Below are positions 35,653-46,066 of a DNA stretch of 64,000 bases, one piece after another. The first letter of the stretch is position 1; every line of letters begins with the position of its first letter. Under the pieces are notes generated by a model that worked only from the letters and a program-made list of their open reading frames with translations, searched no databases and was not told where the DNA came from. Source of the DNA: Niastella koreensis GR20-10 (GTDB lineage: Bacteria > Bacteroidota > Bacteroidia > Chitinophagales > Chitinophagaceae); the NCBI RefSeq assembly GCF_000246855.1, contig NC_016609.1, forward strand, positions 7,948,744 through 8,012,743, in the 5' to 3' direction. The position numbers and the translations under genes are program-made.

Positions 35653-38600
35653 ATGGCTAATAAAAAGTACTGGCAGAGTTTCGGAGAGCTCAATAACAGT
35701 GAGGCCTATGAAAAGTCCATTTCAAACGAGTTCAAAGAAGAATTGCCGTTTGAAAGTGCAGATAAAAAAGGATTGGATGTTAGTCCAGCTTCACGTAGAG
35801 ACTTTTTGAAATATCTCGGTTTTAGTACAGCAGCGGCAATCGTTGCGGCCAGTTGCGAAACTAAAGTTAGAAAGGCGATCCCATATGTGAACAAGCCACA
35901 GGATATGGTGCCTGGTGTTGCTGATTACTATGCTACTACTTATGTAAGTGGCGGTGAATCAATACCGGTTGTTGCCAAAGTGCGTGATGGACGCCCCATT
36001 AAATTAGAAGGTAATACCCTGTCTACATTCAGCAAAGGCGGTTCTTCTGCCCGGATGCAGGCATCGGTTCTTGACTTATATGATACAGCCCGGTTAAAAA
36101 GCCCGTTTGCCAATAACTCTTCTACCAGCTTCGATGCTATCGATCGCGATATCAAAGGTGCACTGGCAGGCGCCGGCAACCTGGTTTTATTAACTTCTAC
36201 CATTACTTCGCCTTCTGCGAAACAGGTAATTGCAGAATTCCTGGCTAAATATCCCGGTAGCAAACACGTTCAGTTCGATGCAGTTTCTTACACCGGTATG
36301 TTACTGGCTAACGAAGCTACTTTCGGCAAACGCGCTATCCCTTCTTACAATTTCGATAACGCTCAAACCATCGTAAGCCTTGGCGCTGACTTCCTTTGTA
36401 CCTGGTTAAGCCCTGTTGAGTTTCAACATGGCTACAGCAAAAAGCGTAAGGTGAATGAGAAGAACCTGGAAATGAGCAAACACTTCCAGTTCGAGAGCAT
36501 GATGAGCACTACCGGTGCATCTGCCGACGAGCGTTTTGTACACCGCCCATCTGAGGCCGGCATTGTTGCAGCTGCTTTATTAAGCGCTGTAAACGGCCAG
36601 GGTGCTGCAGGCGTAAGCGGTAAATTAAAAACAGGCATTGAAAAAGCTGCTAAAGAACTGCTTGCCAATAAAGGCAAAGCCCTGGTTGTTAGCGGCAGCA
36701 ACAATACACAGGTACAGATCATTGTAAACGCCATTAACGAAGCCATCGGTGCTTACGGTTCTACCATCAGCTGGGCCAGCCCCATCCTGATGCACCAGGG
36801 TATTGATAGCGAAATGGTTTCTCTGGTTCAGGATATGACACAAGGCAAAGTAGGAGCCCTGCTCATCTACGGCGCCAATCCTGCTTACGAATACTTCGAT
36901 TCAGAAAGTTTCAAAAAAGGGTTGCAATCAGTTAAGCTGACTGTTTCTTTCAACGACAGAAAGGACGAAACAACCCAATTGTGTAAATACGTTGTACCAG
37001 CTCCTCACTTCCTCGAAAGCTGGGGCGATGCAGAACCAAAAGCTGGTTTTGTGAGCCTGATGCAACCTACCATCAACCCGCTCTTCATCACAAGACCTTT
37101 TGAGGAAACATTACTGAAATGGGCTGGTAATACCACTCCATGGGATGTATATCTCAAAAACTACTGGATAGCCAAATTAGGCAGCCAGGCTACTTTTGAT
37201 AAAGCATTGCAGGATGGCGTAATTGAATCAGCTGCTGCTGAAGCTGCTGCTACTTTCAATGGCGCTCCTGTAGGCCAGGCAGTTGCTGCTGCCAATGGCA
37301 TGAAGAAAGCTGGTGAATACGAAGTAGTGGTTTACCAGAAAGTAGGTGTTGGCGCCGGTAAACAACCGAACAACCCATGGTTGCTCGAGTTGCCCGATCC
37401 TATCACCCGCGTAAGCTGGGATAACTACGCAGTTATTTCTCCTGCACTGGCTAAGAAATTCGACATCGACCTGAACGACAGAAGATCTGCCGACAAGTAC
37501 GAGGTTGAGGTAATGAAGCCCGTAATTAAAGTAAAAGTTCGCGGTAAAGAAGTTGAACTTCCAATCATAGTAATACCTGGTACACAGGAAAACACCATCG
37601 CCATAGCTGTAGGTTATGGCCGTGATAAAGGTGTTGGCCGTTCAGTAGCTGCTTCTGATGGCGCTGAAGGTACCTTAGGTAAAAACGCCTACCCATTCTT
37701 AAGCTTCAATGGCTCTACCATTGAGTGGAATGGCGTGGCAGAAATGCAACCCACTGATAAGACTTACAAAATTGCTCAGGGACAAACACACAACAGCTAC
37801 GAAGGCCGTGAAGGTGTTGTTCGTGAAGTGACTTTTGAAGAATATAAGAAAGAGCCCAATGTAATTCTTCATGAAAGAGAAGAAGAACTGAAGAAGTACG
37901 GCGGCATTGAAAATTTCAGACAGGATGGTACCATCTATCCTACCTTCGACTATCCCGGCATCAGATGGGGTATGAGTATTGACCTGAACAGTTGTTTTGG
38001 TTGCGGCGCCTGTGTGGTAGCCTGTCACATCGAGAACAACGTTCCGATCGTAGGTAAGCACGAGGTAGCGCGTTACCATGATATGCACTGGTTGCGTATC
38101 GACCGTTACTTCAGTGGTAACCCTAATGATGCAGAAAGTATTCAAACTGTGTTCCAGCCAATGCTGTGTCAACATTGCGACAACGCGCCTTGCGAAAACG
38201 TTTGTCCGGTTGCCGCAACACACCACAGCAGCGAAGGCATAAATATGATGGCTTATAACCGTTGTATCGGAACCCGTTATTGCGCTAACAACTGTCCTTA
38301 TAAAGTACGTCGTTTCAACTGGGCCGATTACACTGGCGCAGACAGCTTCCCTGACAACCAGCAACCGCTTGTTGATGAGGGTAAACTGGACGATGTAGTT
38401 CTGATGATGAACGATGACCTTACCCGCATGGTACTGAACCCTGATGTTACAGTACGCAGCCGTGGTGTAATGGAAAAATGTTCATTCTGTGTTCAAAGAA
38501 CTCAGGCTGGTAAACTGGAAGCTAAAAAGCAAAATCGTCCTTTAGAGAACGATGATGTGAAAACAGCTTGTCAGCAGGCTTGTTCGGCAGATGCCATCGT

Positions 38601-38829
38601 GTTTGGTAATGCCAACGACAGCAAAAGCTTAGTGAGCCAGGTGCGTCAGCAAAACAAATCACGTTTGTACCACGCACTGGAAGAAACGCACACTATGCCT
38701 AACGTAAACTACCTGGCCAAGGTTAGAAACACAGCCGAGATCAGCAATGAAGGTGTACTGGGTACCATCATAGGTGGTAACCACACTGAAGCACCTGCAG
38801 AAGCTGCACCTGCTGAACACAAAGGATAA
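35653..38829 (+). CDS. actB: Alternative Complex III subunit ActB, iron-sulfur / molybdopterin-like
   Basis: 1058-residue large subunit. A long hydrophilic N-terminus precedes a Tat-type signal (SRRDFLKYLGF, Arg48-Arg49) with Cys68 as possible lipid anchor, the variant Tat layout known for Bacteroidota ActB. Residues about 75-740 form a molybdopterin-oxidoreductase-like domain that in ACIII carries no Mo cofactor. Residues about 770-1000 are a ferredoxin-like domain with four cluster-binding Cys sets (CFGCGACVVAC, CQHCDNAPCENVC, CIGTRYCANNC, and CSFC with CQQAC), fitting three [4Fe-4S] and one [3Fe-4S]. A Glu/Ala/Pro tail ends the protein. It sits on the periplasmic face and receives electrons from the quinol sites. 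Confidence 0.95.
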   Translation: MANKKYWQSFGELNNSEAYEKSISNEFKEELPFESADKKGLDVSPASRRDFLKYLGFSTAAAIVAASCETKVRKAIPYVNKPQDMVPGVADYYATTYVSGGESIPVVAKVRDGRPIKLEGNTLSTFSKGGSSARMQASVLDLYDTARLKSPFANNSSTSFDAIDRDIKGALAGAGNLVLLTSTITSPSAKQVIAEFLAKYPGSKHVQFDAVSYTGMLLANEATFGKRAIPSYNFDNAQTIVSLGADFLCTWLSPVEFQHGYSKKRKVNEKNLEMSKHFQFESMMSTTGASADERFVHRPSEAGIVAAALLSAVNGQGAAGVSGKLKTGIEKAAKELLANKGKALVVSGSNNTQVQIIVNAINEAIGAYGSTISWASPILMHQGIDSEMVSLVQDMTQGKVGALLIYGANPAYEYFDSESFKKGLQSVKLTVSFNDRKDETTQLCKYVVPAPHFLESWGDAEPKAGFVSLMQPTINPLFITRPFEETLLKWAGNTTPWDVYLKNYWIAKLGSQATFDKALQDGVIESAAAEAAATFNGAPVGQAVAAANGMKKAGEYEVVVYQKVGVGAGKQPNNPWLLELPDPITRVSWDNYAVISPALAKKFDIDLNDRRSADKYEVEVMKPVIKVKVRGKEVELPIIVIPGTQENTIAIAVGYGRDKGVGRSVAASDGAEGTLGKNAYPFLSFNGSTIEWNGVAEMQPTDKTYKIAQGQTHNSYEGREGVVREVTFEEYKKEPNVILHEREEELKKYGGIENFRQDGTIYPTFDYPGIRWGMSIDLNSCFGCGACVVACHIENNVPIVGKHEVARYHDMHWLRIDRYFSGNPNDAESIQTVFQPMLCQHCDNAPCENVCPVAATHHSSEGINMMAYNRCIGTRYCANNCPYKVRRFNWADYTGADSFPDNQQPLVDEGKLDDVVLMMNDDLTRMVLNPDVTVRSRGVMEKCSFCVQRTQAGKLEAKKQNRPLENDDVKTACQQACSADAIVFGNANDSKSLVSQVRQQNKSRLYHALEETHTMPNVNYLAKVRNTAEISNEGVLGTIIGGNHTEAPAEAAPAEHKG

Positions 38830-38904
38830 GTTGATTAGGTAATTAAAAATTTCCCAGCTACCGATTTCCCGAACCAACGGGATGAATAGCTAAAAGCATA
38901 TAAC

Positions 38905-40356
38905 ATGTCATTAATTAGATACGAATCGCAAGTAAGACCGCCGCTGGTAGATAACAACAAAGATTATCATCAGGTAACGGAAGATATTGTGCGGCCTATT
39001 GAATCGGCACCTTCCCGCCTTTGGTGGACTGGTTTCCTTATCTCGGTTGCATTGTTGTGTTTTGGTGTTTTTTCTATCTACCGCGAGGTTACCTATGGTG
39101 TTGGCCAATGGAACCTGAATAAAACGATCGGTTGGGGCTGGGACATCACCAACTTCGTATGGTGGGTGGGTATCGGTCACGCCGGTACACTGATCTCGGC
39201 GATCCTGTTGCTGTTCCGCCAGGGATGGAGAACAGGGGTGAACCGCGCTGCTGAAGCGATGACCATCTTTGCGGTAATGTGCGCTGGTCAGTTCCCGATC
39301 TGGCACATGGGTCGTGTGTGGATGGCCTTCTTCGTATTACCTTACGCCAATACCCGCGGTCCTTTATGGGTGAACTTTAACTCACCCCTATTATGGGACG
39401 TATTCGCGATCTCTACATACTTCACTGTATCATTGTTATTCTGGTACTCTGGTCTGTTACCTGACCTGGCTACCGTACGTGACCGCGCCAAATTGAAATG
39501 GCGTAAATACATGTACGGCCTGCTGTCATTTGGCTGGACCGGTTCTACCAAACACTGGCAACGCCACGAAAGCTTATCACTGGTATTGGCCGGTATGAGT
39601 ACACCGCTGGTATTGTCAGTACACACGGTGGTATCTTTCGACTTCGCTACCTCGGTAATTCCCGGATGGCACACTACCATCTTCCCCCCTTACTTCGTTG
39701 CAGGCGCCATCTTCTCTGGCTTTGCGATGGTGCAAACACTGTTACTCATCAGCCGCAAAGTGCTGAAGCTGGAAGATTACATTACCATCGAGCACATTGA
39801 GGTAATGAACAAAGTAATTGTATTAACCGGTTCAATTGTGGGTATTGCCTACTTAACCGAGTTGTTTATATCATGGTATGGTCAGAACCCGAACGAAGGA
39901 TGGGCCTTTGCGCAAAACCGCGTGAACCTGTTCAGCCCCTACGGTTGGAGCTACTGGCTGATGATGGGTTGTAACGTAATTTCTCCGCAGATCTTCTGGT
40001 TCCGCAAACTGCGTCGTAACATTGTGGTAACCTTCTTCATGTCGGTTATCGTAAACATCGGTATGTGGTTCGAGCGTTTTGTGATCATCGTTACTTCTAT
40101 CTATCGTGACTACTTACCTAGTAGCTGGGCTACCTACTATCGTCCTACTATCTGGGAAGTTGGTTTCTACCTGGGTACGTTTGGGTTGTTCTTTACCTGC
40201 TACTTCCTGTTCTCTAAATTCTTCCCGATAATTGCGGTGGCTGAGATCAAACACATTCTGAAAAAGAATGGTGATAGCTATAAGAAGAACATGTACCAGT
40301 ATGAGAAAGTTAGTGTGGATGAGTTTTATCACGAAACACATGCAGAACACCACTAA
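38905..40356 (+). CDS. actC: Alternative Complex III subunit ActC, NrfD-like membrane protein
   Basis: 483-residue integral membrane subunit with about ten helices, related to NrfD/PsrC. It is the main menaquinol-binding subunit of ACIII and a candidate proton pathway. A hydrophilic N-terminus (about 40 residues with YHQVTEDIVRPIE) precedes the first helix. Recognisable family segments are WVGIGHAGTLISAILLL and MCAGQFPIWHMGR. The His-rich C-terminal tail (YHETHAEHH) is cytoplasmic. Sits 75 bases after actB. Confidence 0.95.
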   Translation: MSLIRYESQVRPPLVDNNKDYHQVTEDIVRPIESAPSRLWWTGFLISVALLCFGVFSIYREVTYGVGQWNLNKTIGWGWDITNFVWWVGIGHAGTLISAILLLFRQGWRTGVNRAAEAMTIFAVMCAGQFPIWHMGRVWMAFFVLPYANTRGPLWVNFNSPLLWDVFAISTYFTVSLLFWYSGLLPDLATVRDRAKLKWRKYMYGLLSFGWTGSTKHWQRHESLSLVLAGMSTPLVLSVHTVVSFDFATSVIPGWHTTIFPPYFVAGAIFSGFAMVQTLLLISRKVLKLEDYITIEHIEVMNKVIVLTGSIVGIAYLTELFISWYGQNPNEGWAFAQNRVNLFSPYGWSYWLMMGCNVISPQIFWFRKLRRNIVVTFFMSVIVNIGMWFERFVIIVTSIYRDYLPSSWATYYRPTIWEVGFYLGTFGLFFTCYFLFSKFFPIIAVAEIKHILKKNGDSYKKNMYQYEKVSVDEFYHETHAEHH

Positions 40357-40413
40357 TCAGGTACGCAGATAAAAGCGAAAGAATAAATAAGTCAGAATTT
40401 TTAAAATCATTAT

Positions 40414-41007
40414 ATGGCTGTTAAAAAATTTGTTGTTGGTGTTTTTACTGAGGAGGAACCGTTGTTTGAAGCCGTTAAAAAAGTACGTAAATCAGGTTAT
40501 AAACTGCACGAGGTATTTACTCCTTTCCCAATTCACGGCCTGGACAAAGCCATGGGTTTGCGTGATACCAGCATTCACACAGCCGGATTTTTGTACGCTA
40601 TATTTGGTACAACCAGCATGTTATCTTTCATGACCTGGTGTTTAACTACCGATTGGCCATGGAACATTGGCGGTAAACCGCACTTTGCTTTACCAGCATG
40701 GATACCCATTACATTTGAGTTCACTGTATTGTGTGCTTGCGTGGGCATGGTATTAACTTTCTGCTACCTGTGCCAGTTAGCTCCTTTTGTTAAAAAACAC
40801 CACTTTAACCTGCGTTCAACCGATGACCAGTTCACTATGGTGATCGAATGTACTCCTAAGACAAACGAAGCTGAATTAAGTTCGTTCCTGGGAAGCATTG
40901 GCGCACGGGACATCAATGTACAGAATGCCGAAACCGGCTGGTGGTTAGGTAGATATGATAGAGATCAAAAATTATACGAAGATCAAAGCGAAACTGTATC
41001 TGCATAA
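40414..41007 (+). CDS. actD: Alternative Complex III subunit ActD (DUF3341)
   Basis: 197-residue DUF3341 protein with two transmembrane helices (about 55-75 and 100-122) and soluble ends. The N-terminus GVFTEEEPLFEAVKKVRKSG resembles an ACT-like fold, and FTPFPIHGLDKAMGL is the family signature. It is a structural, cofactor-free ACIII subunit that packs against ActC and ActF. Gene order A-B-C-D-E-F matches other Bacteroidota. Confidence 0.95.
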   Translation: MAVKKFVVGVFTEEEPLFEAVKKVRKSGYKLHEVFTPFPIHGLDKAMGLRDTSIHTAGFLYAIFGTTSMLSFMTWCLTTDWPWNIGGKPHFALPAWIPITFEFTVLCACVGMVLTFCYLCQLAPFVKKHHFNLRSTDDQFTMVIECTPKTNEAELSSFLGSIGARDINVQNAETGWWLGRYDRDQKLYEDQSETVSA

Positions 41008-41024
41008 TATCTGAATACTTTAAG

Positions 41025-41720
41025 ATGAAAAAATTATCAATTGTTTCTGTTTTAGTGCTGGCTGTGGTAGCATGGAGTTGCAACGAAGACGTACGTAGAA
41101 CTCCAGGTCACGTATATATGCCTGATATGGCTTATAGCCGTGCATATGAAACTTATGCACCCATAGATACACTCGCTAAACAGGGTATTCACTATAACCG
41201 CATGCCGGTAGCCGGAACAATTAAACGCGGTGAATTACTGCCTTTTCCCCTGGCAAAAGATAAAACTGGCGATACTACCAATTATGTAGCGGCCACTCAT
41301 ATAACAAATCCTTTACCTGCACTGGATGCAGTAAAGTTGAAAGAGGCAGAACGCCTGTATCTCGTAAACTGTGGTATTTGCCACGGAGCTGCCCTGGATG
41401 GCAATGGCCCCCTGTATAAAGGTGGCGACGGTCCATTCTCTGCAGCACCTGCAAACCTCGCAAGCGGTGCAAAGTATGTTAGCATGCCCGAAGGACAGAT
41501 GTTTTACTCTGTTACTTATGGTAAAGGCCAAATGGGTAGCTATGCTTCTCAGTTGAGCACTACACAACGCTGGATGGTGATCCATTATATCAAATCCAAA
41601 CAAGGTGGTGGTAAACAAGCTGAAACAGCTCCTGTAGCTGATTCAACAGCAGCAGCAAAACCAGCGGCAGCTGGTGCAGCCAAAAAACCAGCTGCAGATA
41701 CAACCGCTAAGAAAAAATAA
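41025..41720 (+). CDS. actE: Alternative Complex III subunit ActE, monoheme cytochrome c lipoprotein
   Basis: 231-residue lipoprotein cytochrome. Lipobox VVAWSC with Cys19; one heme site CGICH at 116-120 with a probable Met ligand in SMPEGQMFYS. The C-terminal 30 residues are a low-complexity Ala/Lys/Pro tail (AAAKPAAAGAAKKPAAD), likely flexible. In ACIII, ActE carries electrons out of the complex, here probably directly to the CuA centre of the oxidase encoded four genes downstream. 17 bases after actD. Confidence 0.94.
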   Translation: MKKLSIVSVLVLAVVAWSCNEDVRRTPGHVYMPDMAYSRAYETYAPIDTLAKQGIHYNRMPVAGTIKRGELLPFPLAKDKTGDTTNYVAATHITNPLPALDAVKLKEAERLYLVNCGICHGAALDGNGPLYKGGDGPFSAAPANLASGAKYVSMPEGQMFYSVTYGKGQMGSYASQLSTTQRWMVIHYIKSKQGGGKQAETAPVADSTAAAKPAAAGAAKKPAADTTAKKK

Positions 41721-41754
41721 CTGACACGAACACAGAACATATAAATTACTGATA

Positions 41755-42981
41755 ATGGCTATTAAAGAATTTTTCGACATCCCCGCACGGTACAAGAACT
41801 GGTCAATGGCATTGATGGGAGTCGGCGTTTTATCTGTTATCATCGGCTTTATATTATATGGAGGCGGTGAACACCATGGCGCAAGATTTTGGGCTACCAT
41901 GTTGCAGAACAGCACTTACTTTTTGCTGATCACTAACGCGGCTATGTTTTTCATTTGTGCTACTACCCTGGCCATGGGAGGTTTTCAGATGGCATTCCGC
42001 CGCGTTTCAGAAGCCATTTCTATCGCCGTAATTCCTTTAGGTATTGTTGCGCTTGTCGTTTTAATAGCTCTTTGTGTAGTTGATCCGCACATTTACCATT
42101 GGTTACATCCTCAGGGTGACAAGATCCTGGAAGGCAAATCAGGCTTCCTGAACAGCGGGTTTTATATCATCTGGACCGTTCTTACCATCGGTCTGTGGAT
42201 CGTTCTGGGTTATAAAATGCGCCAGTTGTCACACGAGCTCGATAACAATCCTTTGCCTGATGTAGAGGCTGGTCGTCGCTATATTTTCAAAAACAGCGTT
42301 TGGGCTTCTATCTTCATCGTATGGTTTGGTTTAACCGCCATGTCAGTTACTCCATGGTTGTGGCTGATGAGTTTGGATGCACACTGGTTCAGCACCATGT
42401 ATAGCTGGTACTCATTCGCCAGCACATTCGTTGCAGGTATGGCGCTCATCACCATTTTTGTGGTGTATATGAAAAACCAGGGTTACCTGGAGTACGCCAA
42501 CGAAGAGCATATTCATGACCTGGGTAAGTTCATGTTTGCCTTCTCTATCTTCTGGACATACTTATGGTTTGCTCAGTACATGCTGATCTGGTATGCAAAC
42601 ATTCCTGAAGAAACTATCTATTTCAAATCACGCGTAACCAGCAATCACCATAGTGGTGCATATACCGGTCTGTACTGGTTTATGTTCATCATCAACTTCA
42701 TTGCACCAATTTTAATATTGATGCGCCGCGGTTCAAAAAGAAACTATACCACGGTTACTTTTATGGCTATCGTGATCATTTTCGGTCACTGGCTCGATTT
42801 CTATCAAATGGTATTTGCAAGCCTGTTTCCTGAGCATGTAGAACTGAACCTGTTTGATTTTGGTGTGGCTGCCGGTTTTGTAGGTTTGATCATGTATTCA
42901 ACCGGTAAAGCAATGGCGAAATATCCTTTGCTTGCGAAAAACCATCCGTTAATTAAAGAAAGTATTATCCATCATACCTAA
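41755..42981 (+). CDS. actF: Alternative Complex III subunit ActF, NrfD-like membrane protein
   Basis: 408-residue integral membrane subunit, paralogue of ActC, with about ten helices and no cofactor. Family signatures: MGVGVLSVIIGFILYGG, TMLQNSTYFLLITNAAMFF and a central EYANEEHIHDLGKFMF segment. In ACIII structures ActF mirrors ActC and may provide a second proton path. It ends 74 bases before coxB, with no terminator between, so complex III and oxidase genes are one unit. Confidence 0.94.
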   Translation: MAIKEFFDIPARYKNWSMALMGVGVLSVIIGFILYGGGEHHGARFWATMLQNSTYFLLITNAAMFFICATTLAMGGFQMAFRRVSEAISIAVIPLGIVALVVLIALCVVDPHIYHWLHPQGDKILEGKSGFLNSGFYIIWTVLTIGLWIVLGYKMRQLSHELDNNPLPDVEAGRRYIFKNSVWASIFIVWFGLTAMSVTPWLWLMSLDAHWFSTMYSWYSFASTFVAGMALITIFVVYMKNQGYLEYANEEHIHDLGKFMFAFSIFWTYLWFAQYMLIWYANIPEETIYFKSRVTSNHHSGAYTGLYWFMFIINFIAPILILMRRGSKRNYTTVTFMAIVIIFGHWLDFYQMVFASLFPEHVELNLFDFGVAAGFVGLIMYSTGKAMAKYPLLAKNHPLIKESIIHHT

Positions 42982-43055
42982 TCGGTTTTCAACAGGTGTG
43001 ATACTTAATAAATCAGCGAACTTTGTTTCGATAGTATAAAAATTATTGAAAGATC

Positions 43056-44162
43056 ATGACAACTACCGGATTATTTTTGTTAGCCATCCTGGCGCTTGGG
43101 TTTCTGATAACGTTTCAGATAGCCAAGGCGAGTGAGTATGTATCCGTTTTAAAGGGAGAAAAAAAGTCTTTCGAGCAAAATAACAGGATCAACGGATTCC
43201 TGATGGTAGTGTTCCTTGTACTGGGGCTTATAGGGGTATATATGTGCAATGAAGCATTATATCCTAAAACTTTGATGGTTCACCCATCGGCTTCTGACCA
43301 TGGTGAAAACATCGATACCATGTTGAAGATCACCATTCTCATTACGGGCATTGTGTTTTTCATTACCCAGATCTTATTATTCTGGTTTGCCTATAAATAC
43401 CAGTACAGCGAAAAAAGAAGAGCCTTCTATTATCCTCATAACAACAAACTCGAGGTTTTGTGGACAACCGTTCCCGCCATCACTTTGTGTTTGCTGGTAG
43501 GTTTCGGTTTGTATTACTGGTTTAAAATTACCGGTGAAGCGCCCGATAACGCTATGAGAGTGGAGATCACCGGCCGTCAGTTCGGTTGGATCTATCGCTA
43601 CCCGGGTAAAGACAATACGTTTGGTAAAAAATACTTCCGTTGTATAGATGAAGCCAGTGGCAACATGCTGGGTATGGTTTGGAAGGACTCTGCCATGCAA
43701 ACGCCAAATGGTGTTCAGAATCTGAAAGCTGATGCTACAGGTTATGATGATATCATCGAAACAACAGCCATGTACCTGGTAAAAGATAAGCCAGTGAAAT
43801 TGATCATCAATTCACGCGACGTTATCCATGACGTTGGTTTACCACACTTCCGTATGAAGATGGATGCCGTTCCCGGTACGCCTACTACTATGTGGTTTAC
43901 GCCTAAGTACACTACTGAAGAGATGAAGAAGATCACTAATAACCCCAATTTTGAATATGAGATCGCGTGCGACCAAATGTGCGGTAACGGTCACTATTCA
44001 ATGAAAGGGCTTATTAAAGTGGTAACTGAGCAGGAATATAAATTCTGGTTGGCGCAACAAAAGCCGTCGTACAAACCAGCTGAAACTGCGCCAGCACCAG
44101 CTGCCGATTCAGCAAAAGTTGCGGCTGCAGGTACACCAAAAGCAGTATTGGCTGCCAGATAA
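43056..44162 (+). CDS. coxB: Cytochrome c oxidase subunit II
   Basis: 368-residue CuA subunit. An extra hydrophobic segment (about 1-22) precedes the two standard helices (about 46-66 and 90-112; a third near 138-158 reaches the periplasmic domain). CuA ligands: His258 (DVIHDVGLPHF), Cys305, Cys309, His313, Met316. The usual Cys-x-Glu-x-Cys is here C-D-Q-M-C, so the Glu that also touches the Mg site is Gln307. There is no fused cytochrome c domain, in line with ActE as electron donor. The tail is Ala/Pro-rich like ActE's. The call is secure. Confidence 0.95.
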   Translation: MTTTGLFLLAILALGFLITFQIAKASEYVSVLKGEKKSFEQNNRINGFLMVVFLVLGLIGVYMCNEALYPKTLMVHPSASDHGENIDTMLKITILITGIVFFITQILLFWFAYKYQYSEKRRAFYYPHNNKLEVLWTTVPAITLCLLVGFGLYYWFKITGEAPDNAMRVEITGRQFGWIYRYPGKDNTFGKKYFRCIDEASGNMLGMVWKDSAMQTPNGVQNLKADATGYDDIIETTAMYLVKDKPVKLIINSRDVIHDVGLPHFRMKMDAVPGTPTTMWFTPKYTTEEMKKITNNPNFEYEIACDQMCGNGHYSMKGLIKVVTEQEYKFWLAQQKPSYKPAETAPAPAADSAKVAAAGTPKAVLAAR

Positions 44163-44209
44163 AACCAGAGACTTTAAACAGAATTATTACGACCTCAAAA
44201 CAAGATACA

Positions 44210-46018
44210 ATGAGCCACGGTCACGCAGAAGTTTTAACATCGCATGAAGTGCATCACGATGAGCATGGCGCGCATCATCACCACCAGTCGTTTATTTCAA
44301 AATACGTATTCAGCCAGGATCATAAGATCATTGCGAAGCAATTCCTGATCACTGGTATGATATGGGCCATTATTGGTGGTTTGATGTCAGTGTTGTTCCG
44401 CTTGCAATTGGGTTACCCCGACCAAACCTTCCCCTGGCTGGAAGATATCCTGGGTAACTGGGCAAAAGGCGGTAAGATTACTCCTGAGAACTATTATGCA
44501 TTGGTAACCATGCACGGTACCATCCTGGTATTCTTCGTGTTAACCGGTGGTTTAAGTGGTACATTCGCCAACTTCCTCATTCCCCTGCAGGTAGGTGCAC
44601 GCGATATGGCTTCCCCAATGATGAACATGTTGTCATACTGGTTCTTCTTTGGCGGTAGCATCGTAATGTTGTCTTCCCTGTTTATCCAAACTGGTCCGTT
44701 CAGCGGTGGTTGGACAGCCTACCCGCCATTGAGCGCCCTGGGTGATGCTTCACCTGGTTCTAAAACCGGTATGGACCTGTGGATCACGGCAATGGCCATG
44801 TTCGTGGTATCTTCTTTATTAGGTGGTTTGAACTATGTTTCAACTGTACTGAACCTGCGTACCAAAGGTATGAGCATGACCCGTTTGCCTTTGACAATCT
44901 GGGCCCTGTTCTTCACCGCAGTATTAGGTATCTTATCTTTCCCTGTGTTATTATCAGGTTTCATTCTGTTGCTGTTCGATCGTCACGGCGGCACCAGCTT
45001 CTACCTGTCAGATATTTATATTTCTTCAACCAGTACTGCATTGCCAAATGAAGGCGGTAGCGCTATCCTGTACCAGCACTTGTTCTGGTTCCTGGGGCAC
45101 CCTGAGGTGTACATCATCCTGCTGCCTGCGATGGGTATGGCGTCTGAGATCCTCTCAGTTAACTCACGCAAACCAATCTTTGGTTACATGGCCATGGTTG
45201 GATCGTTGTTCGCTATCACCATCCTCGCGTTCCTCGTATGGGCGCACCACATGTTCGTAACCGGGTTGAACCCGTTCCTGGGCTCAGTATTCGTACTGTT
45301 AACCCTGTTGATCGCCGTTCCTTCGGCCATCAAAGTGTTCAACTGGTTAACTACCATCTGGAAAGCAAATATCAAGTTTACTCCCGGTATGATGTTCGCG
45401 TTGGGTTTCGTGAGCCTGTTCATCTCTGGTGGTTTAACTGGTATCTTCCTGGGTAACTCTACACTGGATATTCACCTGCACGATACTTATTTCGTAATTG
45501 CGCACTTCCACATTGTAATGGGTGTGTCGGCATTCTTTGGGATGTTCGCCGGTATTTACCACTGGTTCCCCAAAATGTATGGCCGTTATATGAACAGTAC
45601 ACTGGCATACGTTCACTTCTGGGTAACCCTGGTAGGCGCGTACCTCATCTTCTGGCCAATGCACTACGAAGGTTTGGCTGGTATGCCCCGTCGTTATCTC
45701 GACTACAGCAACTGGTCATCTTTTAACATGTTCGGCGACCTGAACAAGTTCATCTCAACAGTAGCCATCATCGTGTTCGCTACACAGTTGTTGTTCGTGT
45801 TCAACTTCTTCTACTCTATTTTTAAAGGTAGAAAACTGACTACGCAGAACCCATGGGGTGCAACTACACTCGAATGGACTGCGCCAATTCATCCAGGCCA
45901 CGGTAACTGGGAAGGTGAGATCCCTGAAGTTCATCGCTGGGCTTATGATTATTCTAAAGATGGACAGGATTTCATTCCTCAAACTGAGCCTATCGGTGCG
46001 AATGAAAGCCATCACTAA
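44210..46018 (+). CDS. coxA: Cytochrome c oxidase subunit I
   Basis: 602-residue catalytic subunit of a heme-copper oxidase with at least 12 helices. Heme a ligand in MHGTILVFF; CuB/Tyr cross-link motif GHPEVYIILLP (about 297) with the D-channel Glu in HPEV; the CuB His pair in WAHHMFVTG (about 346); heme ligands in VIAHFHIVMG (about 431). This marks an A-type oxidase. The N-terminus is His-rich (HEVHHDEHGAHHHHQ), maybe for copper loading. Downstream genes encode heme synthesis and small subunits. Confidence 0.96.
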   Translation: MSHGHAEVLTSHEVHHDEHGAHHHHQSFISKYVFSQDHKIIAKQFLITGMIWAIIGGLMSVLFRLQLGYPDQTFPWLEDILGNWAKGGKITPENYYALVTMHGTILVFFVLTGGLSGTFANFLIPLQVGARDMASPMMNMLSYWFFFGGSIVMLSSLFIQTGPFSGGWTAYPPLSALGDASPGSKTGMDLWITAMAMFVVSSLLGGLNYVSTVLNLRTKGMSMTRLPLTIWALFFTAVLGILSFPVLLSGFILLLFDRHGGTSFYLSDIYISSTSTALPNEGGSAILYQHLFWFLGHPEVYIILLPAMGMASEILSVNSRKPIFGYMAMVGSLFAITILAFLVWAHHMFVTGLNPFLGSVFVLLTLLIAVPSAIKVFNWLTTIWKANIKFTPGMMFALGFVSLFISGGLTGIFLGNSTLDIHLHDTYFVIAHFHIVMGVSAFFGMFAGIYHWFPKMYGRYMNSTLAYVHFWVTLVGAYLIFWPMHYEGLAGMPRRYLDYSNWSSFNMFGDLNKFISTVAIIVFATQLLFVFNFFYSIFKGRKLTTQNPWGATTLEWTAPIHPGHGNWEGEIPEVHRWAYDYSKDGQDFIPQTEPIGANESHH

Positions 46019-46066
46019 TTGAATGCAAGAAGTGGGCAACCGCTAATAAAACATATTATTTAACTG

